From Lithospermum erythrorhizon (lineage: Eukaryota; Streptophyta; Magnoliopsida; Boraginales; Boraginaceae), in assembly GCA_019722365.1 (NCBI GenBank), contig JADFUC010002291.1, forward strand, positions 62,001 through 126,000: 64,000 nt of DNA. Direction: 5' to 3'. The stretch's first letter is position 1, and each line of letters starts with the position of its first letter. Below the pieces are notes generated by a model. That model was not told the DNA's origin. It did no database searches and saw only the letters and a program-made list of their open reading frames with translations. Shown here piece after piece: positions 45,993 through 54,849 of the stretch. Position numbers and translations under genes: made by a program.

Positions 45993-46308
45993 ACTCATCA
46001 AAATTCAAACCAGACGAGTAACGATTTTATAAGGATGGAAGAGTAATTTTTACTTTTTTTGCTTCATCACTTCGTAGTGGATTTTAATTAAGAATTCTGA
46101 CACTCGGTCGATCGATTTTTCAAGTCAAGAAAAGTGTTTGATAAATTGTGAAGTTATGTATGTTATCGTCAAAATATTGCTCCTAATTTAATCCCATAGA
46201 CTTCACGTACGTACGCGGACTTGAGCTCCAACTATTGCATGTTATATGTAATATATTCATTTAAATTCATTGTTATGTGTTCCCAAAGTAAAATATACTC
46301 CAATTTGT
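45815..46308. repeat. Direct repeat pair, ~430-bp period
   Basis: TATGTGATATATTCATT...GTGTTCCCA.AGT.AAAATA...CAATTTGTATTCGTT occurs at about 45815-45885 and again at 46244-46308. The segment between carries another TATGTGTTCCCAAA word (45889). Confidence 0.55.
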
Positions 46309-46539
46309 ATTCGTTGCAATATATTATTTGCATACATGGTCACTGGTCAGCGTTCCAGTATTGGACTGGTAAGTTAACTTGTTTAGGATTATTTTCTATC
46401 CAAATAGTTTACTACGTATTTAGTACTAAATTATTCATCTTTAAAATATATATTATCCAAAATAATTGATATATGATGTTGAAAGTCAAACCAAAGCAAC
46501 CAAAATATAACTGTGTCAATATCACAGTATATAGATTTT

Positions 46540-46612
46540 GACCAGAAACTGTCTTAACAGACAGCTTGAATAATGAATTATGTACAAATATAAAATTTGA
46601 CCAGAAACGGTC
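46540..46612 (+). promoter_or_regulatory. Paired palindromic upstream motif, right copy
   Basis: GACCAGAAACTGTC (46540-46553) and GACCAGAAACGGTC (46599-46612), 59 bp apart start-to-start, about 210-280 bp upstream of the ATG. The counterpart of the pair at 39751-39820. Conservation within a 5' flank that has otherwise diverged suggests a binding site. Confidence 0.4.
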
Positions 46613-46672
46613 ATAACATGCAGCAAGAGGCAAGAGGGGGTTATATGCTTGAATAGTTCTCTAGCCAACCTC

Positions 46673-46684
46673 TACTATATATAG
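46673..46684 (+). promoter_or_regulatory. TATA box of right gene copy
   Basis: CTATATATAG, about 140 bp upstream of the ATG at 46822, giving an expected leader of roughly 110 bases. Confidence 0.65.
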
Positions 46685-46821
46685 ATCCATCATGTTATCT
46701 TTTACATTCAAAATATTCAGATTTGAAGAAACCAAATTCAGAAACAAACAATTCAAACACAAATCCAGAACATCTGAAAATTCAAGTAAAATAAAACATA
46801 TAGAGAAGCAGAATTTATTAC

Positions 46822-48066
46822 ATGGCGAAAATTCAAGCTTCAAGCTTTAGCTACACTTCAGATTGCAAATCTTTGCCCTACAGAAATATTTCCGCAGCAA
46901 TCAGCATTCCAAGATTGATAAAGGGTAGTCAAATTTCCATCCCACTGCAGCTTAGGACAACATTTGAGGATGAAACAATAATTGTTCCAAACCTGCCCCA
47001 AAACAAGAAGTCTAAAGAAGATGATTTTACAGGCCCTGACCCATTAGTCATAGCAAAGCTTTATGAAATCTTGGAGGGAATTTCAGATAGAGTGGAAATG
47101 CACAAGAATGTTGGAGAACAGAGAAACAACTGGAATAGTCTACTTTTGACATCCATCAATAGTATTACTCTTGCAGCAGCAACAATGGCGGCCATGGCTG
47201 CTGCAACTAACATTGTTGGGGATGCTGCATTAGCTTTGAAGATATCTTCCACCACATTGTATTTAGGGGCGACGGGGATGTTGTCTATAATGAACAAGAT
47301 TCAACCGTCTCAACTGGCTGAAGAACAGAGAAATGCTGCAAGATTGTTCAAGAATCTTGGCACCCAAATTGAGAAATTGATCGCAATCGGGAATCCAACA
47401 GCTCAAGATGTGAAGATCATGATGGAGAAAGTTTTGGCTCTTGATAAAGCCTACCCTCTTCCTCTTCTTGGAAAAATGCTTGAAAAGTACCCATCCAAAG
47501 TTGAGCCTGCAATTTGGTGGCCTGAGGCACGTAGGCGTCAAAGAAAGGAGACTACTGATTTGAGCAATGGGTGGAACTTCAAATTGGAGGGAACAATGGG
47601 GGAAATAATCAAAGTGATGAAGAAAAATGACAAGGAGGATTATTTGAGACTTGGTGAGAAGGCATTGAAAATTCATAAAGCTCTTGCAGTTAGTGGTCCA
47701 GTTTTGACAGGGTTAGCTGCATTGGGGACAACTTTTGTTGGACATGGCTCATTGCCAGTAATGGTTGGTGTCTTTGGAGGAGCTTTAGCCACAATTGTCA
47801 ACACATTTGAACATGGTGCACAAGTTGGTATGGTGCTTGAATTGTATAGAAGCAATGCAGGATTTTTCAAGTTCATGGAAGAGTCTATTGAATCAAATTT
47901 GCTAGAAAAAGATGTTAGCAGAAGAGAGAATGGTGAATTGTTTGAATTGAAGAAGTTTACAGCTAGGAAGAAGCTTATCGGAGTTGGAGAGATTTGGCAA
48001 ATATATCAGCAAGGGATGATGGAGATATTGAGGAGTTCGCTAGTAAACTATTTTAGAAACAATTAG
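46822..48066 (+). CDS. At4g22030-like protein, altered C-terminus
   Basis: A single-exon reading frame of 414 codons from ATG 46822 (TTACATGGCGA, good context) to TAG 48064. Same family as the minus copy: a putative N-terminal targeting peptide (residues 1-30) and the conserved EGISDRVEMHKNVGEQRNNW region (about 85-105). Hydrophobic Ala-rich segments lie at about 112-155 and 290-330. Between them are the KIQPSQLAEEQRNAARLF and KAYPLPLLGKMLEKYPSKVEPAIWWPEA blocks. Relative to the minus copy, five bases (GTAGC) are replaced by three (AAG) near 47950, a net loss of two. The last ~39 residues are therefore read in another frame (KFTARKKLIGVGEIWQIYQQ...), and the normal stop at 48054-48056 is bypassed by ten bases. 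Earlier blocks are intact, so a slightly altered protein may be made. The 'F-box' name comes from database annotation; no F-box is visible to me. Confidence 0.85.
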   Translation: MAKIQASSFSYTSDCKSLPYRNISAAISIPRLIKGSQISIPLQLRTTFEDETIIVPNLPQNKKSKEDDFTGPDPLVIAKLYEILEGISDRVEMHKNVGEQRNNWNSLLLTSINSITLAAATMAAMAAATNIVGDAALALKISSTTLYLGATGMLSIMNKIQPSQLAEEQRNAARLFKNLGTQIEKLIAIGNPTAQDVKIMMEKVLALDKAYPLPLLGKMLEKYPSKVEPAIWWPEARRRQRKETTDLSNGWNFKLEGTMGEIIKVMKKNDKEDYLRLGEKALKIHKALAVSGPVLTGLAALGTTFVGHGSLPVMVGVFGGALATIVNTFEHGAQVGMVLELYRSNAGFFKFMEESIESNLLEKDVSRRENGELFELKKFTARKKLIGVGEIWQIYQQGMMEILRSSLVNYFRNN

Positions 48067-48284
48067 TTTTGCATATATCATTTACTAACTTCTATTCTTT
48101 CAGAGTTATCAATTCTTGTAAATCTATCGATGATATACTTAACAACTCAATTCTTTGATTTTATATTTTTTAGTTTAACTTTTGTTTTCAATTACAATAT
48201 GTATTCTTGTTTTTTTGTTATTAATAGAAGATCGTTTGTTACAATATTCATGTTGTTTTTTTATAGAATGGTTTAATTTCTATG

Positions 48285-48585
48285 TGTCAAGTTCATTTAA
48301 TAGATAAATAAAATTTGACATTTCTCAAATGGTCAAACTTTATTTAGTTATTTGGATCTCATAAAATAGATATTTATTCAATTAATTAATTCTTTGAAAA
48401 AATTGAATGGCAACATATACAATTTTGCATCAGAGATACATTTGTATTGAAGGTTTACCAGGTAGTCAGGTACAAAAGAGAACCATCAATATAACAGCAA
48501 ACAGATAAATATTGTAAGTTGTTCAAGTATGTAGGAATGATTTGATACCTTAACAACTTCACCTTCTTAAGAAAACATCAAATGT
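48285..48585. other. Intergenic DNA downstream of right gene copy
   Basis: AT-rich, with no coding signal. Homology to the left arm has ended. Confidence 0.4.
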
Positions 48586-48589
48586 CCTA

Positions 48590-48690
48590 AAATTGTTCTA
48601 GTGGTTAAGAGTCTTTTCAGTGGTTAGAGGTCCTGGTTCGATTTTCATTATAAGAAAGAAGTGAATAGATTTTTTAAAAAAAAAGCCTTA
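48590..48690 (+). mobile_element. tRNA-derived SINE head
   Basis: Box A-like GTTCTAGTGGTTAAGAG (about 48595-48611) and box B GGTTCGATTTT (48635-48645), followed by an A-rich stretch (TTTTTTAAAAAAAAAGCC near 48670-48690). The box A wording resembles Glu/Asp tRNAs. No acceptor stem, so a SINE relic rather than a tRNA gene. Confidence 0.5.
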
Positions 48691-48891
48691 GACCTTTTTA
48701 ACAATAATATCCACGTACTGATTTTAAAATAGCATTAAACATGAATTCTCAAATGCAGATTGTGACTGGAAAATCACTTAAATATTATACTTAATATATT
48801 TTGCAATTGAAACATTTGAATGGTAGTTAATTTTTATTGACTTACTTTGTTGATTTTTATTACAGTGCTTGTATATATGGAGTACTTAAAG

Positions 48892-49030
48892 TTTGGCTAA
48901 TTAGTCGGTTGCTCCGACACTATTGATTAATTTTTAGTTGGTTCACTAATTTTCTCGAGATCCTCCCTAGACACATTTTTCATCTTCAAACAATCAAATG
49001 ATTATTTTATCCCAAATTAAAACATTTTCA
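48892..49030 (+). repeat. Dispersed repeat, copy 2
   Basis: Related to 6939-7085 through GGCTAATTAGTCGGTTGCTCC and the following ATTGATTAATTTTTAG region. Confidence 0.4.
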
Positions 49031-49297
49031 AACACTACACTAAATGCCTGTTTGTTAAATCTAAAAAATCAAGCTCAAGCTCGACTATGCTGGATCGAAT
49101 ATCGAATGATCAAAACTAAATTATAACCTAATCAATAATCGAATATATGTTTCTTTATAATACCAAAGAAAACTTAAATCGAAATAGAATAACAGTTGGT
49201 TTCTACCTTATTTCATTTATATACGCATCATATATTAAATAAATAATACTAAAATAGATAAATAACACAAATATGATTACGTAAATACTTAGATATA

Positions 49298-49301
49298 AAT
49301 T

Positions 49302-49333
<32 letters not shown>

Positions 49334-49391
49334 ATTACAATTAAAATTATAGTAATAGTAATAATAATAATAAATAATGATAATAATAATT
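49298..49391. repeat. (TAA)n microsatellite
   Basis: TAATAATAA units in two interrupted blocks (about 49298-49332 and 49355-49391). Confidence 0.85.
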
Positions 49392-49399
49392 GTTAAGAA

Positions 49400-50315
49400 T
49401 AATTTGGTGACATCTAAATACGTCACCGTTATGTGAATTATTCAACGATTTCATTTAACCTGCATGTATTTGCGATATCAACGTATTTATAACGCCGTGT
49501 TACATCCAAAACAAAGCTATACAAAGTTCAAGCAAGGCGGTTTATGAAAAAGTTTCACATATTATTGACAAACTTCTAATATCCCATAAATTAAAACTAC
49601 TAACTTGGCTTGTTCAGATTCTTAGTATAAATATAAACATCCTACATCTAATTATTGCAAACTTTCACCTCTAATCTATTCTTATAAATGTATTCTACTT
49701 TCTGTGAAATCTAGATCGAAAAATAATAAAAGCTTGATATATTTATATATTAAAGGCTTTAGTAAATATTATTTTCACCACTTAACCAAAGTAGACACCT
49801 CCTTCATTTCTCTCAAAGGCACAAGATTACACCATCCCACCTTTTTATATATCGTCGGATTATATTCACATATCAGTCGGGATGAAATATTTACCTATCA
49901 TTTGGATTTATTATTATTTATATATCATTTGATTTACACACATACCATCAAGATTCTCTAAATCACCGTCAAGTAGGCTTAACACCTTTTAACACCCAGA
50001 TATATTATATTCATAGGTCGTCGGGTGTCACCACTGGTTGAAAAGTAACATCGTAGTAACAAATATATCCACAACTACCTGATAGTTGATCATATATCAA
50101 AGTCATATTTATTTCCCTTTAGGTGTGGATGCATCCAATCTCCTACCTATTCTAACTTAGGCATCGGAGACCTTGGGGCATACTCCCCCGGTTGGGTTTG
50201 TGTCGTCACAGGAGATACTGACATCACACTTGTTGCCTTCTCTATAAGTTTTCGCTGATCGATGTATTACGAATCGAAAGACTTGGTCACGGTACCTAAA
50301 TACAATCATTTTGCC
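49400..50315. other. Intergenic DNA
   Basis: Mixed AT-rich sequence. 49700-49961 is open on the plus strand but unrecognised. 50100-50280 is less AT-rich without family signature. Confidence 0.35.
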
Positions 50316-50319
50316 TCAA

Positions 50320-51001
50320 CAATAATAATAAAAAATAACTATTACAATAATAATATTAATAGTTATTACTATTATAATAATAGTAATTGTTATAATAATA
50401 ATAATAATAATAATAAATAATAATAATAATTTATTATAGTAACATATTGTCATTAGAAATTGTTATTATAATAATTATTATTATAATAATAATTTTATTA
50501 TTATGATAATAATAGTATTAATTATTATAATTATAATAATAAATATTAACAATAATGATAACATTATAATAATGATAATACTAATAATAATTATTATTAT
50601 AATTTTACTTAATTATTATAATAATACTAATAATTATAATAATTATAATAATAATAATAATACTATTACTATCATGATACTATTATTGTTTTTATGATAA
50701 TGATGATAATAATAATAATTATAATAATAATAATTATAATAAAAATAATGATTCTAATAGTGGTAATAATAAAATATTTAATAATACAATTATTATTATT
50801 ATAATAATATATAACAATAATAGTGATAAAAATAATAATGAATTATATTTATTTTTATTATTATAATGATAATAATAACAAAAATAATTAAAATAAATAT
50901 TATAATAATTATATTTATAATTAATAATGATGATAATAATAATAGTAATAATGATAATTATAATAATAATAATTGTAAGAGTAGTAGTAATAATAATGGT
51001 C

Positions 51002-51048
<47 letters not shown>

Positions 51049-51055
51049 CAACTTT
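50320..51055. repeat. Long A/T-only imperfect ATT/AAT tract
   Basis: About 740 bp built almost wholly of TAA/ATT/TTA trinucleotides in switching orientation, with very few G or C. Switching orientation makes it rich in self-complementary arms (for example TATTATTATAATAATA). Long Ile/Asn- or Leu-rich frames here (50503-50697, 50734-51063) are simple-repeat artefacts. Confidence 0.9.
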
Positions 51056-51059
51056 GACT

Positions 51060-51980
51060 TCATCTAAATAAAAAACATATAATTTCGTTGAACAACAGAT
51101 GCCAAGAAAATTAATTAATTTAAAGATGTAGAATTTCAGACTTTATCACTTCTTATTCTATAGGAAGAAAATTAAGTTAAGAATTTTAACTTAAAAATCT
51201 ATTAATGATTTTGATAAGGTCTTATTTTATCTAATATTTAAAATAATTAGTTAACAAACAAACTTAATAAAAAATATTGAATTTTTTAAGTGTAAATTCT
51301 TAAATTTTTTAACAAACACCCCTTATACCAACCACACCAATCCACATTTGATGGTAAAATGTCAAAATAATTACCCACAGCAAAACATACTTGATAAATA
51401 ATGTACAGTCACATTATTTAGAGAGGAATTGAATTGTTGGGAATATTTCTGTACTTTTTAATACTAATAATAATAATATTAATAATAATATTAATAGAGA
51501 GGATGTTCGGGGCGTTGCTATTAATATTAATAACGAGACATCTGTTGATGTCAAATATAGGAACACGTGTCACTGCTGAGTGAGCCGAAAATAATATCTG
51601 GCCTCCTTTTTAAATTCTATTTTTGACTAAAAATATCTGAAAATAATATTATTTTTTTACCAATAATTTTTATTTTTTGAAGCTCTATAAATAAAGACCA
51701 ACTTTCTTCATTTCAACATCAAATTATTTTATCTTATTTTTAATTCATTATGTATTCACTATCTTTTGCTCTCCTTAATGGAAATCGAGAGCCCTGGTTA
51801 CTCTCCAGCCTATGGCTCAATTACAATATAAATCAAGCATGCCAATCCTTCTAATTCATCTCTGATTTATACTCCCTAACTTTCCTAAACAAGATAGCAA
51901 TAAATCTGGAAAAACAAAACTGCAACAAATCATGAAATAAATGAGAATCAAATCAGCTAATTTCCAGTAATAACAGTAGT
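51060..51980. other. Intergenic DNA with a promoter-like end
   Basis: 51515-51535 has a near-palindrome (GTTGCTATTAATATTAATAAC). 51690-51750 reads CTCTATAAATAAAGACC... then a CTTTCTTCATTTCAACATC leader ahead of an ATG. This resembles the TATA-plus-leader that precedes the Harbinger-like frame at 28552-28670, so it may be the 5' stub of a related element. No transposase follows. Confidence 0.3.
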
Positions 51981-51982
51981 AA

Positions 51983-53395
51983 TCAGATCAGCTTATTGTT
52001 TGCAATCTCTTCTTGCATAAGTGTATCTAATTGGTGGTTTATCATTACCCGTAGGAGATGCATCTTAAGATCATCTATCATAACAACCCTTTCTTCTAGC
52101 ATCTCATCTATTGAGGAAACTGGAGTTATACCCCGTTGGTATCTAATAAGAGACGGGGGATCATGACCATACACGACTTTGAAGGGGGTATGTTATGGAT
52201 GCAGTATGAAATGATGTATTGTACCAATATTCTACGCAAGTGAGCCAGCGCATCCAATTACATGGTTGGTCGGAAGCATAACACCTTAAGTAAGTTTCCA
52301 AGCAACGGTTAACAACTTCGGACTGTCCATCCGTTTGATGATGATAAGTTGTGCTATGGAGGAGTTTTGTGCCTTGTAACTTGAATAGTTCTTGCCAAAA
52401 ATGACTCATGAATATTTTGTCTCTATCAGAAATGATGGAGCTTGGAACACCATGGAGACATACCACTTCTTTTAAAAATACCTCGGCAACTATACGAGCA
52501 GTAAACGGATGCTTCAAATGTAAAAAATGGGCATATTTGCTCAATCTGTCAACCACCACCAAGATAAATCTATTGTTAATTCGTCCCAAACTAGAGATGG
52601 TAAAACAATGGGCAGTAACAACCCAATAGGAGAAACATTCATCACTTTGTGTTGTTGACACACTTGACATTCCTGAACCCATACAGCCACTTGTTTTCTA
52701 ATGCCCACCCAATAAAAGTCAATAGGCAATTCTTTTAAATGTCTTGTCCTCACCAGAATGTCCTCCAAGGCAGAGTTGTGGTACTCCTGTAAAATTATAG
52801 GAATAAGAGAGCAATCTTTGGATGTCATCAACCGACCTTAGTACATTAATTTGCCATGCTCCAAGGAAAATCCAGCTGCTCTTTTAATGTGTTTTTGGAA
52901 ATCAGAAATAATTTTTTCTAAGAAAGGATCTTGTTGTAGCTCATGGTGCAAAGCTTCCTAGTCAATCCCTTGCGAAAATAGTATACTCTATTCCCAGCTG
53001 CTGGCTTATATTGAATTTCAAAATTGTAGCCCATGAGCTTAGCCATCCAAGGTTGGTATTCAGAAGTGACTATTCGTTGTTCTAACAAAAACTTTAAACT
53101 TTGTTGATCCGTACGCACCACAAACTTTCTGCCCAGCAAGTATGGATGCCATTTTTGGATGGCAAAAACAATCGCCATCAATTCTTTTTCATATATTCGC
53201 TTCAACCTAGCTTGCTGACCCAATACCTGACTATAAAACGCCACTAGTCGCTGCTTTTGCATTAAAATAGCCCCTACTCCGTACCTGAAGCATCAGTTTC
53301 CACAACAAACAATTTATCAAAGTCAGGAAGTGATAAGAAAGGAACGATGGTCATTGCATGTTTGAGAGCCTTGAAAGCAACAGAGCTTGATTTTC
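51983..53395 (-). pseudogene. Ty3/Gypsy polyprotein fragment (RNase H-integrase)
   Basis: Minus-strand order: the end of reverse transcriptase and RNase H (53395-52918), with [34 protein letters not shown] and HPYLLGRKFVVRTDQQSLKFLL. Next is the integrase zinc-binding region (about 52800-52640), with EYHNSALEDILVRTRHLKEL and CQVCQQHK. The integrase core (about 52630-52180) has ILVVVDRLSKYAHFLHLKHPF, SSIISDRDKIFMSHFW and TTYHHQTDGQSEVVNRCLETYLRC, which carry the second Asp and the Glu of the DD35E triad. The C-terminal piece at 52174-51983 begins YGHDPPSLIRYQRG. Frame changes occur near 52550-52680, around 52850-52910, at 53262 and near 52165. The element is cut at 53395, so gag, protease and most of RT are absent, and no LTRs were found. 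Confidence 0.85.
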
Positions 53396-53399
53396 ACCT

Positions 53400-54430
53400 G
53401 ATGATGATCTTTTAGTAAGGTTTATGATATTTAAGTGATGTATATAGTATATTTGAAGAAGATGTCTTGACTTCTTAGAGTTTAAGTCATAAATTATGAG
53501 ATTTCTATAAATTATTGAATTTTTTAAAGTGTGTTTTATGCAATGAGACTATTGAGCCTATAGTTGTAAGTAATGAGACTATCGAGCCTAGGTGCAAGAT
53601 GAGAAAATAAAACTAAAGGTTTTGATCCTAGTTTAGGTTTGGTGGAGTGTTTAAGCCTCGAAGGTTATAGGTTTATAGAAAAGAAGTAAGAAAGAGACAC
53701 TGCTACTTGAATCATTGTATATTGTTTAGTTGTCTTGAGCGAATTGAGATAAGTGTGTTGGAGGTGGGGCTTAAGAATATGGGTGTCATAAACAATGTTT
53801 TTTACATGAATATTGATGATGCATCTGGTCAAGGTTTCATGTGATATGTGTTATGATATGCTCGAATGTGATTAGCCTTATTGTGTCATATGTATGTGAC
53901 TTATTTATGATTGAGCTTGATGTTTGTTTTGCTTTCTTTGGGAAAGTGCTAATGTTTGTGTTATCATGTGACCTGCTTTGTGAATCTAGTTTATTTATAT
54001 GGAAGTAAAATTTTGAAGTTATTTTTCTAAATTTTCCATTACGTGGTTATATTTGTAATGACGGTGAGAGTATTTTCTTGCAAACGTTTATCATATGATA
54101 AATTTTACAATAATGTTTCTCAACGCTTTAATGTGTATTTTTTGTTATAAATGAAGTTTTATATGAAAGGACTCATTGATTTCAATGCATATATAATTAT
54201 ATTATATTCTGGTTATGAGAAAAATAATATTATGAATATTTGGACATTTGGTATTTAGAGGTCCGACTTATTTCATCATATTATGGTTGTTTAAGGATTG
54301 GTTAAGATTTGAAGTGGGTAAAATTTATAGTTATTTATTAAGATTTGGAATTTTTAATCTGACGCTTAATGAGAAATTATGAAACTTTATTTTTTATTTC
54401 TTTTTATTTTTAGAAAGATGCAAAGTTGAC
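53400..54430. other. Intergenic DNA
   Basis: AT/TG-rich sequence with a small duplication (AATGAGACTAT.GAGCCTA at about 53541 and 53573). No coding family on either strand. Confidence 0.4.
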
Positions 54431-54849
54431 ATGTTTTTTTAAGGTTGTTTTATTCCAAAATTAAAGTTTTACAATCCTCATCGTAGGCATTAATGCTCGA
54501 ACAACAAACTAGGCGAAACAAACCCAGCCAAGACAAACAAAGAAACAATCAAATACAAACAAATCCAAGTGCTACTCAAAAATAACTAGTAATAATTTCA
54601 CTCCAAGCTAATCTTTCAATTTTGCTTTTGTCCTCTTGATGCCTCTCCATGAACTCTAGTGTAAACATCATTCAAAACTCTACAAGAATCCATCCTTCTA
54701 ATATACCTCATCACCAAACAATCTACCATTCCCTTAATCCAATATTATACGTGACTCATCCAGAAACCCGCATGATTCTCTTCCTCAAGTGGCTTCCTCT
54801 CAAATTTCTCGATGCACCAAACTTTCTCATGACTCCACTCTCTTGCACC

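Larger units (their letters stand above)
46470..48280 (+). repeat. Right arm of 1.8-kb inverted gene duplication
   Basis: Inverted copy of 38065-39885. Homology includes two upstream palindromic motifs, the TATA box, the whole gene and about 200 bp of 3' flank. Confidence 0.93.

Noticed and set aside
50503..51063. Ile/Asn- and Leu-rich open frames
   Set aside because: Produced by the A/T trinucleotide repeat, not by coding selection.
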